A stretch of 64,000 nucleotides of DNA, from positions 1,612,001 through 1,676,000 of the forward strand of contig JAIQDT010000225.1 of the NCBI GenBank assembly GCA_021521415.1, given 5' to 3'. Below are positions 24,702 through 36,413 of the stretch, in pieces. A model generated the notes under the pieces. That model saw only the letters and a program-made list of their open reading frames with translations, did no database searches and was not told the origin of the DNA. Position 1 is the stretch's first letter. Each line of letters starts with the position of its first letter. Made by a program: the position numbers and the translations under genes. This DNA comes from Bidens hawaiensis (taxonomy: Eukaryota > Streptophyta > Magnoliopsida > Asterales > Asteraceae).

Positions 24702-25350
24702 CGAAAACACTTAGACAATCAGTTAAGCACCTCTGTTTACTCGAAAGTACTAAGTATGCTCAAAACACTCAAAGTATACTCGAAAAACTATTTTTTACTA
24801 TATTAAAAACTGTTTTTGATCAATCATTCAGACTCAACAGTTTAAAAACAGATTCAAACATTAACGCAAAATACTTTTTAAAATTTCTTATTTAAAACTC
24901 ACCGTAACATCATATAAATCTTAATTACTGTTCCAATCAATCACGCCATGCAATTACATATGCAATATGTTAAGTATTACACATGATGATCAATCACAAT
25001 TCACGCAAATGCATGCAAGCAGGTATGTAACATGGTCATTTCAGAACACATATATGTAAACATACTTGAATGCAAGCACATAAAGCATAATCATGTTAAG
25101 ACATACACATTGCATCATAATTTCTCAAACAAGCAGAATAGTCATATCAAATTATCATGTAGAGAACTTATAAACACATGTTCATGCTCATCAAGAACAA
25201 TCAAACATCATACATAAGCACTACATACACATTATTCATGGATAATTAGTTAAGCACATATCATTCAAATACATATTCAGGAAAGTACATAGAAGACTCT
25301 TAAGACTTTGCTAAAAATGATCAGTTAGCATATCAAGTACACTTCACCAA

Positions 25351-26603
25351 TTAGACTTCATCAGAGTTTATCATGCCTAAAGCTTTTGATACAATGTTGA
25401 ATCTTGTTTTATCTAGTGGCTTGGTGAACAAGTCAGCCAAGTTATCACTAGTCTCAACACTTTTCATTTCTATCAAGCCTTTCTCGTTACAATCTCTAAT
25501 GAAAAGATGCCTAATTTCAATGTGCTTTGTCTTAAAGTGTTGCACATGATTTCTCATAATGAACATAGCAGTAGTGTTGTCAATTAGAATAGGGTATTTA
25601 CAAAATTCAAACCATCGTCCATCTGATTTTGAATCCAGAGAACTTGTGCACAACAAGCATATGCAGCAATATATTCAGCTTCGGCAGTTGAGATTGATAT
25701 TGTAGTCTGCTTCTTGCACTTCCAGGACAACAGTCTATTTCCTAAGATTTCACATCCACCTAAAGTTGATTACCTGCTCATGTTGCATCCATCATAATCA
25801 CCGTCAGTATATGCAAGCATATCAAAATATTTTTTCTTTGGATACCAAATCCCTAGGTCAGGTTTCCATTTCAGGTATCAGAATATTATTTTAACATCCA
25901 TCATATGAGAGACTTTGGTATTGGCTTGAAATATTGCACACACACAAACTGCCAACATGATGTCAGGTTGGATGTATTCAAGTACATCAGTGATCCAATT
26001 TATGCGTTGTATTCATGCTGATCTACTTATTCTTCCTTTTCATCAGCTACCATCGTTTCATTTGTGTCCATAGGAGTAGAAATTGTCTTCAAGTCATTAC
26101 ATTTGAACTTGGTCAAGATGTCTTTCACATACTTGGATTGGTTGATAAAGATTCCATCTTGTTTTTGTTGGACTTGCAACCCAAGGAAGAAAATCATCTA
26201 ACCATTGAACTCATGCAATATTTTTACTTCATTACAACCTCAAAATCCTTGCACATCTCTTCATTTGTAGATCCAAAGATGATATCATCTACATACACTT
26301 GTAATAACAACAAATATTTTCCTTTCTTTTTGTAGAACAATGTTTTGTCAATGGCTCCTCTGCAGAAACTATTAGCAAGAAGATGATTTGACAACTCATC
26401 ATACCAAACTCTTGGAGCTTGATGTAATCTATATAGGGATTTTCTTAGTTTATACATCCTATTAGGATAATCAGGATCTTCAAAGCTCGGAGGTTGAGAG
26501 ACATAAACCTCCTCATCTATTCTTCCATTAAGAAAAGCATATTTGATATCCAATTGATACACCTTGAAACAGCATAAGCCAGGAAAATCCTAATGGCCTA
26601 TAG
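25351..26603 (-). pseudogene. Copia RT/RNase H remnant, truncated
   Basis: On the minus strand 26562-26224 reads YQLDIKYAFLNGRIDEEVY..., then RKSLYRLHQAPRVWYD and the catalytic QVYVDDIIFGS, all standard for copia reverse transcriptase. At 25656-25351 the RNase H end has ILIDNTTAMFI, HIEIRHLFIRD and DNLADLFTKPLD. The part between is frameshifted. The homology begins abruptly near 26603, in the middle of RT, so protease, integrase and gag are lost. The closest relative in the window is the copia element at 45149-57216. Confidence 0.85.
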
Positions 26604-27366
26604 TGTACCAACTCGGGTTTTTTCGTTTAAATTATAAATTACCAATACTCAACTCGTTTTCGTTTTTGGGTTATTTTAATCAATAAAATATCATATTTAT
26701 CAAGTTATTATTATTTTATTATTTTCGTTTATTAAATATAACTTTGAATTATAAATATTTCTAAACCTATACCATACTTTAACCTATGATTGTATCCTTA
26801 TCTAAACTTGAGGGTCTTAATCACAAAAGCTGATATAATAATATTCTTTACGCATTAACCCATAATCCATACCGGTTTCTGAACCAAACCCGTGACCCGC
26901 TAATGTTTTTTGATCCTTAATCTTCGCAATATAATCAAAATTTATTTTACCAAATCTTATATAAGTTTATTACGAACTCACGCCGACATTTAATTTGGAA
27001 AATAGAATAAATTGGATACGTGTTGTTATAGTTAACGAGCCGTCTATACCCATATGGTGTTATACCATTTAGAATTGATAATATTACAATTAAACTTGCA
27101 TACACCGTCTTCTGGACCTCGAGAATCAAACCCCTATGGTTAATTGTGTTGTCGTTGTCTGTTGATGATGTTCTTAATCGCGTTTTGGCCGCACTGTTGG
27201 TTCTTCGTTCATCGTAAATACATAATCGATTAAGGTAATTATTATATACATCGTGTTCGCACTGATTTGTGTTACATTAACCCTATGGTTAATTAAGAAA
27301 ACTTACAACATATTGATCGATTGCACTTGTTAGGGTTTATTTGGGCTTATCTCTTTGCCAACTGAC
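26604..27366. other. AT-rich intergenic DNA
   Basis: No coding frame, terminal repeat or known motif was seen. It joins the truncated copia RT at about 26603. Confidence 0.5.
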
Positions 27367-27475
27367 AACCTAGCGCAGTTGGTTGCAAGGTATGGGTGTA
27401 TAAATATGTGAATCGGCCAGGGGCGCGTGTTCGAGCCACCTGGACGTGGTTTGGGTATTTTTTTTTGTTATTGTT
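27367..27475 (+). mobile_element. tRNA-derived SINE candidate
   Basis: Contains an RNA polymerase III A box TAGCGCAGTTGG that fits the tRNA consensus fully, and about 50 bp downstream a B-box-like GTGTTCGAGCCAC (8 of 11 consensus positions). The sequence cannot fold into a full tRNA cloverleaf and ends in a T-rich tail (Tn, then TTGTTATTG), as in plant SINEs. No clear target duplication was found, so the ends are approximate. Confidence 0.5.
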
Positions 27476-27625
27476 TATTTAATGGTTTATATAAATTTAT
27501 TAAATTATTATTATAATTATTTTTAAATATAATACGAACAATATTTTATTAAACCGACATCATTAAGTTACATCTATTGTCAAAATCTCGTTAAAAGCTT
27601 TCGTTTACATATATATATACATATA

Positions 27626-27651
27626 CTAGTAGATGCCCGCACGATGCGGCG
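27626..27651 (-). mobile_element. Helitron 3' terminus, minus orientation
   Basis: On the minus strand a GC hairpin (CCCGC...GCGGG around positions 27635-27651) is followed by CTAG and a host T (plus A at 27625). That is the hallmark 3' end of plant Helitrons. The element body would extend to the right; its 5' TC end was not found. Confidence 0.65.
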
Positions 27652-28137
27652 GGATCCGAAAAAATATGTATAAAACGCAAAATGCAGATTTAGTAAGACC
27701 GCGTTAACATAGGCTAAATTGAAACCAAATGCGCAAGTGAAAAACCATTCATGTATACACTGATAGAACGCACTGGATCTTTTAAGAGATTAACTAAATA
27801 GAAGTGATGTCCAATAAAAGAGCCATTCTACACCAAAAATATTGTATATTATTTACAATCTAGAGTTTATTTTAAGATGTAGATAAATATATTTAACTTA
27901 CAAGTCCCTTACAATGATTATACAAATAGAACAAAGTGCAGTTCAACATCAAATCTTGTTTATATAACCATTTAGTAAAGACATCTAAAACAGTGTTTTG
28001 TCCTTAAGCGACAATTTACCACACAATACTTGTTTTTTGTAAGATCAATAATTTTTTGTATTTCAAATATTTGCATTTGTATATGTTTTGTCTAGACTTT
28101 GTATTGACACTATATAATAATATCACCTAACCAAAGA

Positions 28138-28905
28138 CTGTGTTAACTTTTTAGATGACAGACAATTGTCAATACTTGTTACAAATTACAAATTACTAAT
28201 TACATGTACCTAAGATTCTGCCATACGAATATTATGTTAAGTAGGACTGATGATCGAGTACCGTAATTGATGTTGATGATTTGATGTCATTACCAACCCA
28301 TTCTATGAATATTTCTATATATATTACATGGATAAATTAATGTATCAATTACAATAAATAATTTACTACAATAAAAAAAAAGTTAATTAAGTCTTTTTTA
28401 TATTATGTAAAATATGTATTACAAATATAGTCGTTTTATATTATCGAATATATTTAAATTTTAAATATGGAATGGGTTGTTCTACCATCGGTATACTACA
28501 ATAATGACCATGATATTGAGCGATTTCATTTTCTTCTAAGTTAATGATAACTGAAGCACAATAAAATATTATAAATTACGTCATCTGATTGAGAACAGTA
28601 TGACGACTAACTCCTTTAACGCATCGTCGCCCGATAATAATACCTTGATTGCAAACTCTTAAATAGGCAATATAAACAAACATAAATCAAAGAATATTGG
28701 AAATTAGTGAATAAACAAAGTGCAAGTAACCTTTAGCCGAGATCTCTTGCAAGGTCTCCAGGAGCATAATGTGACAAACCCGAACATCCATTTTTGCTGA
28801 TATGAGATCTTTACATCTTGAACCGGTCAAAGCATACTTCATAAAAATAAACAAATCTTTTATTAACGATAGCAAGAATGAAATAAATATTATAAAACTA
28901 GTTAA
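28138..28905. repeat. Dispersed 0.76-kb repeat, copy 1
   Basis: Near-identical, in the same orientation, to 42487-43243, with scattered substitutions and short indels. On the minus strand it holds exon-like pieces (see 28701-28845). Both copies lie near Helitron 3' termini, so it is probably sequence spread by Helitrons. Confidence 0.8.
28701..28845 (-). pseudogene. Captured exon-like fragment
   Basis: Minus-strand reading YALTGSRCKDLISAKMDVR then VCHIMLLETLQEISAK, followed by a GT that could be a splice donor. The second copy (about 43080-43200) conserves the same reading with few changes (KYVSTGSRCKDPISAKMDVR). The protein family is not recognised. It is likely a fragment of a host gene carried by a Helitron. 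Confidence 0.4.
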
Positions 28906-29370
28906 TGAATAATAAACAAGCATAGCCCCAAGTGAGCTCAAGCTTGAAAATTTACTCAGAATTCAAGCTTGAGCTTTGTGAAGTTAAATGAGTAAAGCTC
29001 AAGATCAGCTCGTTTAATTTACAAGAGCTCGAACTCAGCTTATTTATTTCAAGATAAGTTGTTAACATAATCTAAATAAATTAGTCTACCAGGTATGATT
29101 GATTGATTGTGTAATTATATTATTTACCTCGATTGGGATGTAAACTGGTCAACTAACTTATTTTCATATTACATGACTTGGATTGAGGCGGAGATCTTGA
29201 TCTTTCGATTTTCATATTATATGACTTGGATTGAGGCAAACTTTGTATGCTTTGATTGGGGGGGGGGGGGGGGGGGGTAAACGTCAGACGCGAAATTTCT
29301 AACAAAGACAGCCCGTTAAAATCATCATAATCTGAAAATGCAAAAGAATTGTAATTTCAATAAATATGTA
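28906..29370. other. Intergenic DNA with AGCTCAAG-type repeats and a partial duplication
   Basis: Contains alternating AGCTC/AAGCTTGAG words at 28925-29060. A segment CATATTACATGACTTGGATT at about 29166 recurs near 29214 (about a 48-bp unit, two copies). This is followed by a homopolymer of 20 Gs at 29258-29277. No gene was seen. Confidence 0.6.
29258..29277 (+). repeat. Poly-G tract, 20 Gs
   Basis: An uninterrupted run of 20 guanines in AT-rich DNA; it could form a G-quadruplex or mark an assembly-sensitive site. Confidence 0.9.
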
Positions 29371-29384
29371 ACAAAAGCTACTAT

Positions 29385-29515
29385 TCAAAAAAAGCTTCGA
29401 TCATCATCGTAATCACCAAAATTCAAAACTTCAGTGACCACATCTACATTTCCATACTCAAATCTATGTGCAAAGGCTTCCTCAACGTTGCAGCCGCCAG
29501 CCAGTACTAATGAAA
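29385..29515 (-). pseudogene. Captured exon-like fragment
   Basis: Minus strand: after a pyrimidine-rich stretch ending in AG comes the open reading VLAGGCNVEEAFAHRFEYG, then NVDVVTEVLNFGDYDDD and a stop. The codon pattern and the acceptor-like start suggest an exon of a host gene captured by a transposon. The family is not recognised. Confidence 0.35.
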
Positions 29516-29642
29516 AATAATATTTGCTCCTATAAGCACAATAGTTACCTTTAATGCTCCAACTGCTGCACATGATTAAAAAATGTTTTTTATGTATTGG
29601 CAGTTGGTAGTGTGGATGGTTGCTTGCCACTACTAGGAGCAA

Positions 29643-30186
29643 TCTACATTAATGTAACACAAGTTTTAAGCTCACTAATTAGCTCGTTTAAATTAAATCA
29701 CGAGTAATAATACGTATAAATTAGAAAACTTGCAATTTATTAATTTTGAGTTTGTGTGCTTATGAATAAGTGGTTCGTTAAACAGGTTCGTAGAGGATTT
29801 AAAACTTAAAACGGTTAGCGTCCTAAGAGTGAAGTAGCGATGGACAGCTGGGGAAATAAGCATGTTGACCATGAGAATTCTTGTCAAACTTTATAACCAA
29901 TGGCATTTTTCGACTTTTCGGTTTTGTTTTGAGATAAAGAATCATTAAGCCGGTCAAGTGAGTCAAACATGTTCTAAAATGCGTAGAAGTGTTAGTTTAT
30001 TTTTGTTATTTCATCACAGGGCTCGCTTTGGCTTTGAAATTTAGTTACTTGTTTTATTTGGTAGGGGTAATTCGAACACTCACAATTGTAACTTTGGTGG
30101 CATGATGCTCAAGTGGGTTATAGAGACGGTAGGTCAAATGCCTAATATGGTAACATAAAACTTATGCCCCCCTCCCTCGCCCCACC
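29643..30186. other. Intergenic DNA left of the young copia element
   Basis: No gene or repeat was recognised. It ends with the target sequence CCACC (30182-30186). Confidence 0.5.
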
Positions 30187-31184
30187 TGTTGGGTTTCTAT
30201 GAATATTTTATACTAAGTTAACCATTTAACTAGTCACAATTAAGGCGGAAGCGTGATATTTACAAACTAAACATATGTATCCATGTGTTTATATATGTAT
30301 ATATTACAAGTTTATATAAGATATGTTCATGAACAACCTAGTTTATTCATGTCATAAGATTACCAATAATCTATTTATTAGAAACCCGAAGCAAGGATCA
30401 AATAATACGGAAAAACTAAACTATCAAAACTATAAACACTTACATTCTTAACCTTTTAAGAGTGTAGTTGTTGTTGAAGAAGATGATGATGTTGATGCTA
30501 GACTTTCAAAGGAAAATCCTCAAACGGAATATACCCCGAGCCTCCAACACACACCGAGCTATGTTAGGGAGCTTGAACACCAAAAACCGAGACCCGAGCC
30601 TCTTCCTTTTATCTTGGCCGAAAACAAGAAGAAAGAAAAGAAAGAGTTGTGTGGTTTTTTTGTAACTTGAAAGTATCTTGATCTTGATCTTTATAAAATC
30701 ATTCAATCATGTCATACATGGTGTTAGGTCTTTTAGTCAAGTAACCAATACTCAACCTATACCAAATCCATGACAAAATATTGACCAAAATCATGGGGTG
30801 TGGGGCCCACCCAAAACCGGCCCCAAAATTATATTTTTTATTTTTATTTTATTTTATTTTTTTTTTATTTATTTTATACTTTATAAAATATATAAACACC
30901 CCATCTTTTATAAACCATTTTACAAAAGAACATATAGTTAAATAATCATTCCAATAATAATTATTTGAATAAATAAATTAACCAATTAATTTATTTAACA
31001 CTTTCAAGAAAGTATTCAGAAACCCGATTTTCTGAATGTGTCGTGTTCTGTATTTGTCTTATAGATCTTATCTTAACAAATACATAATTGGTGTGTGTCT
31101 AACTCGTTATTGGGTATGACCCGACTTGGATCAAACACACCTAGCCACATTAATTATGTGTCTCGGGCATACGATATTCCAACA
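30187..31184 (-). repeat. 3' LTR of the young copia element
   Basis: 998 bp, almost identical to 37756-38752. Contains an A/T-rich simple repeat near 30830-30880 that differs in pattern from the other LTR. Small ORFs (such as 30468-30665) are present in both LTRs and have no known domain. Confidence 0.95.
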
Positions 31185-31196
31185 ATCTCCCACTTG
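31185..31196 (-). other. Polypurine tract of the young copia element
   Basis: On the minus strand CAAGTGGGAGAT abuts the LTR start TGTTGG. Confidence 0.85.
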
Positions 31197-31965
31197 CACG
31201 AGACTCATAGGAAGTTAATGCTAATGGTGAATACCGCCTAACAACAGGTCACCACCCCTAGTGTGTTTGACTAAGTGCCATTCAATAACAACATCCCCTT
31301 CAAGTCCATACTTGATATGATATAGGTAAGTCTTATCATTACATCCCTTTGTTACTAGATGTCCTGTCAAATCGAAAAGACACAGAGTGATCATTCTCTC
31401 AATGATTTAACTTAACAGGCCTTAAACATCTAAACTCTCAACACATAAGAGGAACAAATCCCATCTTGACTGCATACATCCTCGTTGACATCTCATATGA
31501 TATCTGAGCTCTTTCTTACACGTCATCGTGTTACCGAAATAACAAAGAAGAGAGTCAAGTTATCAGACTTGATGAAAAACCAGATCCAATATGCATCTCA
31601 GGTCAAAGGACACAATGATACTCGCCTTTACTCAAGGATTACTTATGATCAGTTGCACTAACTCCATGCAGTGATCCTTGAGAGCGGATCATGTCCAATA
31701 TTTGTATCCCACAAATATCTATGAACCTTGGTGGCAAACCTATGCCCTATATTCATCACATGAATATCAACCAATCCGGGTTCATAATAGTCTTTCCTTC
31801 ATACTTGTTCCCACAAGCATGATCGACTACGGACTTTTAGAACAACATAAGTCATTCATGGATTAAACATGCAAATATAGAACATAACTCATTGAAAAAT
31901 TAAAATATAATTAATTTTCATGAGATACCCATTACATTCGTTCTTATACAAACACTAAATACAGA
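31197..31965 (-). other. Pol-to-LTR 3' untranslated region of the young copia element
   Basis: Between the pol stop at 31966 and the polypurine tract. No domain-bearing ORF is present. Confidence 0.7.
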
Positions 31966-34900
31966 TTAAATCCACTCACTAGAATACCGAAGTCCTAATG
32001 CACAAACATGACCCTCATGCTTTGGCCTATCGAGGAGCTTCGTGAGTGGGTCCGCAATATTTTGATCGGTATGAACTTTATGAATACATATCTTTCTCTT
32101 TTCAACTTCATCCCTTATGTAGTTGAATCTGCGCTCAATGTGCCTCGTTTTCTGATGAGCACGAGGCTCCTTGATCTGTGCAATAGCACCCTCATTGTCA
32201 CAGAATATCTCTAGGGGCTCCTGAATGGTAGAGATAATCCCTAGATCCATGATGAACTTTTTCATCCATGCAGCCTCTTGGGCTGCCATTGAAGCGGCGA
32301 TGTACTCAGATTCTGTAGTGGATAACGCGACAACATCCTGCTTCGAACTCTTCCAAGAGACAGCGCCTCCATTCAAAATGAAGACATATCCCGACTGTGA
32401 CCGAGAATCATCTCGGTCAGTTTGGAAACTCGCATCCACGTAACCCTTTACGACGAGTTCCTCCTCACCAGACCCATATATTAAAAACATATCCTTAGTC
32501 CTTCTAAGGTATTTTAATATATTCTTGACAGCCATCCAATGACTGTCACCTGGGTTGTGCTGGTATCTACTCGTTATGCTTAAAGCATACGAGACGTCCG
32601 GTCTAGTGCACATCATTGCATACATAATAGATCCTATTGCCGAAGCATAAGGAACATGCTTCATCCTATCCTGCTCTTCCTTAGAGCTAGGACTTTGGGA
32701 TGAGCTTAACACGGTTCCTCTAGGAATAGGTACCAAACCTTTCTTAGAGTTTTCCATCCTGAACCTTTTCAGGATTTTATCAATGTATGCACTTTGATTG
32801 AGTCCGATCAATTTCCTTTGTCTATCCCTATAGACCTTTATTCCCAAGATATATGTCGCTTCTCCAAGATCCTTAATTGAGAAACGACTACTTAACCACG
32901 CTTTAACGTTTTCCATACTTGGTATATCATTTCCAAATAAAAGTATATCATCGACATACAAAATAAGGAACATGACTATACTCCCACTAGCCCATTTATA
33001 CACACACGCCTCATCACCGTTTTGGACGAAACCAAACGCTTTGATTTCTTCATTAAAACGATGATTCCACATCCGTGATGCTTGTTTCAACCCGTAGATT
33101 GATTTCCTTAACTTACATACTTTATCAGGATTAGATGGATCGACAAAACCTTCAGGTTGAACCATATGGACATCTTCCTCAAGATATCCATTAAGAAAAG
33201 CGGTCTTGACATCCATTTGCCATATCTCATAATCAAAATGAGCTGCAATGGCAAATAATATCCTGATCGACTTAAGCATCGCGACCGGCGAAAAGGTTTC
33301 ATCATAATCAATCCCTTGAGTTTGCGTGAAACCTTTTGCTACAAGTCGTGCTTTGTAAGTATCTAAATTTCCATGCATATCGGTCTTCTTCTTGAAGACC
33401 CACTTACATCCAACCATTTTGGAGTTAAGTGGACGATCAACCAATTCCCAAACTTGGTTATCGTGCATGGATTGCATCTCGGCGCTCATGGCTTCAAGCC
33501 ACTTGTCACAATCAGGTTGTGACATAGTATCTTTGTAGGAGATCGGTTCATCCGAATCGACCAAGTAGCAATCATCCACGAGAAATCCATATTTCTTGGG
33601 AGGTCGACTAATCCTACTAGATCTGCGAGCAACGTGTGTATGATCAACCATTTGATCACCTTCAACATCCTCGTGTTGAAAACTAGTATCGACCAACTGT
33701 GTATCATCCAGTGATTCTTGAACCTCTTCAAGTTCCACTCTCTTTTCACTAGGTCCTTCCATAAGGAACTTAGTTTCTAAGAAGTATCATTTGCGTGAAA
33801 CAAACACCTTTTGTTCACTAGGATCATAGAATATATATCCTATATCATCCTTTGGGTATCCTATGAAGATACACCTGATGGATCGAGCCTCAAGCTTATT
33901 TGGGGTGTCACGTTTAACATAAACTATGCATCCCCATACCCTTAAATATGAAAAGGATGGAACCTTTCCATGCCACACTTCATAGGGTATTCGATCCACC
34001 TTTTTGGTCGGGGCCATATTCAAAATACGAGCCGCTGTAAGTAGCGCATATCCCCAAAATGATGGCGGTAGTGAGCTTCGTGCCATCATTGATCGAACCA
34101 TGTCCAACAGTGTTCTATTCCTCCTCTCGGATACTCCGTTATGTTAAGGAGTTCCAGGAGGAGTGAGCTGTGAAATAATTCCACAATCTCTAAGATGACA
34201 TTGAAAAGCTTCACTTAGGTATTCGCCTCCTCTATCGGAGCGGAGTACCTTGATTGTTCGGTCGAGCTGATTTTGTACTTCATTTTGAAATTCCTTGAAC
34301 ATTTCAAAGGCTTCATGTTTGTGTTTCATTAGATACACATACCCATATCGACTAAAATCGTCGGTAAAGGTAATGAAGTACCTTTCACTATTCCTACTAG
34401 TGGGCTTGAGAGGTCCGCATACATCCGTATGTATGATACCTAACAAGTCCTTAGCCCTTTCATTTGTACCTTTAAAAGGTTTTTTGGTCATCTTGCCTTG
34501 AATACAAGATTCACACTCATCAAACGAACCTAACTCATTTGTTTTCAAAAGACCATTCTTTTGGAGAGTATTTACACGATTCTTGTTTATGTGTCCAAGA
34601 CGACAATGCCAAATGTAGGAATCACTCAAATCCTTTTTGAGTCTTTTAGTGGAAGTTTGATATAATGAGCTATTTGAGGTATTGTCATGAACCAATTCAT
34701 AAATACCGTTGTTTGGTACAGCTTTAAAATAAAAGATACCATTAGATGATACATGCATTTCTGATTTTACAAATTTAAAGTCAAAGTTACATTGTCTAAG
34801 AAGGTGCACAGAAATAATGTTCCTAGTCAAACTAGGAGCATACAAAACATTTCTCAAAACAACTTCCAAACCACTTGGAAGCGATAAAGTGAAGTCTCCT

Positions 34901-36006
34901 CTAGCGACCACGTGCACCCTTGCACCGTTGCCCATGAAAAGACTCACTTCGCCCTTCTTTAAGTCTTCATTCCTTTTGAACCCCTGCAACCAATTGCAAA
35001 TATGAGTTCCACATCCGGTATCCAATACCCATGTGTTAGAAGAAATAAGATTTAGCTCAATATTAATCATAAAGACATTACCCGAGGCATGCCCCGCATT
35101 CCTCTTGTCTCTTAGCTCTTTTAGGTAGACCGGGCAATTGCGTTTCCAATGTCCGGTCTCCCCACAACCAAAACAAGGATCATCCTTATGACCCCTCGGT
35201 TCCACAACCTTTTGTTTCTTTGCCATAACCGGTGATTTGCCCTTACCCTTAAGATGCATAGGAGGACCCTTTCTTTTTGCTACCTTAGCCTTAGGATTGG
35301 GTTGAGATCGATTCTTGGATTTACCTTCATTGATCGCAAACATGGGTAAAACCCTTTTACCCATGCTCGCCTCGGCTGTTTTAAGCATTGAGTGAAGTTC
35401 TCCAATGTTTTTGTCCCACCCGTTCATGTTATAATTTAACACGAAAGTGTCGAACCTTTTCGACAAAGAGTTAAGGATCAAATCCGTAGCTAACTCTTTT
35501 GAGATGGGACAATTGAGCTTGGCGAGGCGATCAATGTAACTTTTCATCTTAAGCACATAAGTTGAAACTGGTTGATTATCATCCATTCTACATGCATGCA
35601 AGGCTCGAACCGTTTCGAACCTTTCAACTCTTGATTGCTTAAGGAACATTTCCTTAAGTTGAGTAATCATGTCGTACGCATTATGGTTTTCGAAATCCTT
35701 TTGGATTTCGGGAACCATAGTCGCCAACATGAGGCATGACACTTGAATGGAATCTTCCGTGTGTTGGACCCAATTCATATATTCGACCTCACTTCCCTCT
35801 TCCGGTTCATTGGGGATAGGTGTTTCCAAAACATGATATATTTTTTCTTGTTTTAGAACAATCCTTAAATTTCGGAACCAATCCGAAAAGTTATTGTGGT
35901 TAAGACGGTCTTTAGCGAGAATAGATCGGAGAGATACATTTTGGACGTTAGGGATTATGTTGTCGTCGACGTGTGCGGCCATCTGCAGAATTTTAATTAA
36001 GTTCAT
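31966..36006 (-). pseudogene. Copia gag-pol polyprotein with two in-frame stops
   Basis: One continuous frame of about 1346 codons read from 36006. Approximate residues: gag 1-270 (UBN2-type, with ILNSLSKRFDTFVLNYNM); zinc knuckle CFGCGETGHWKRNC about 277-290; protease active site WVLDTGCGTH about 324-333; integrase HHCC (WHCRLGH, CESCIQGK) about 465-510; catalytic Asp in IIHTDVCGP and LRSDRGGEY. A TAA at 34144-34146 falls just before the block with the catalytic Glu (GVSERRNRTL), and a TGA at 33787-33789 follows integrase. RT (LILYVDDILLFGND) and RNase H (YVDASF, STTESEYIA, IFCDNEGA) are complete in 33762-31966. Apart from the two stops the frame is open, so this is a recently inactivated copy. 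Gag packages the RNA; protease, integrase, RT and RNase H carry out maturation, insertion and cDNA synthesis. Confidence 0.92.
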
Positions 36007-36100
36007 TTTAGTGTTTTACCTTTTTAATTATTAATACCCTTTTATATATACCAAATATAATTAATAATTAAAATCTAGAATCCAACGATAAACCCGACTC

Positions 36101-36413
36101 CGGTTAGGTGACCTTTTTCCCATTGTCGGTTTATCAAGGTAGTTATTCATAACAATTGCAAACCCTTTTGCAACTTCTAGAGTTTATGGGACCGGTTCGA
36201 AATCATATTTCGTGTCGGCATGTTTATCCCATCAACACCTATTAGACCCCATGCTTGGGTGACCCTCTTCACATGGTTCTAATTTAAGTCGTCCTACTTG
36301 TATCAACTTGTAATATTAACATACAAACGGTTAGGTGACCTTTTTCCCATTTATATGCTAAAATTACCTCAACATATTAATTTACTCTACGCGGTTAGGT
36401 GACCTTTTTCCCA
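36101..36413 (-). repeat. 22-bp leader repeat, three exact copies
   Basis: Copies at 36101-36122, 36328-36349 and 36392-36413 share CGGTTAGGTGACC plus TTTTTCCCA (plus strand) without mismatch; the spacing is unequal (227 and 64 bp). Confidence 0.9.

Larger units (their letters stand above)
21760..25350 (-). other. Pol-to-extra-ORF spacer of the truncated copia element
   Basis: Non-coding part of the element, 21760-22468 and 24702-25350, split by a solo LTR. It carries many short motifs TACTCGAG, TGCTCGAG or TACTCGAA (about 22050, 22096, 22170, 22246, 22421, 22460, 24738, 24777) that also occur in the LTR of the same element. No convincing ORF was seen. Confidence 0.6.
15227..26603 (-). mobile_element. 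Truncated SIRE-like Ty1/copia element, minus strand
   Basis: Read on the minus strand: RT/RNase H remnant (26603-25351), spacer, broken extra ORF (about 21759-18723), polypurine tract, then an LTR starting TGTTGGGTC at 18496. The far LTR end is placed at 15227, where CAACA (minus strand) mirrors the TGTTG start. The gag, protease, integrase and other LTR are missing; homology stops abruptly near 26603 within RT, so the element was truncated by deletion or recombination. Two solo LTRs sit inside it (15545-18155 and 22469-24701). An extra ORF between pol and the 3' LTR is typical of the SIRE/Maximus lineage, sometimes called env-like. Confidence 0.75.

Noticed and set aside
27367..27450. A functional tRNA gene
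   Set aside because: A and B boxes are present, but acceptor and anticodon stems do not pair and there is no proper 3' end; a SINE head is more likely.
30468..30665. 65-codon ORF inside the copia LTR (repeated at 38037-38234)
   Set aside because: Duplicated only because it lies in the LTR; no domain and poor context.
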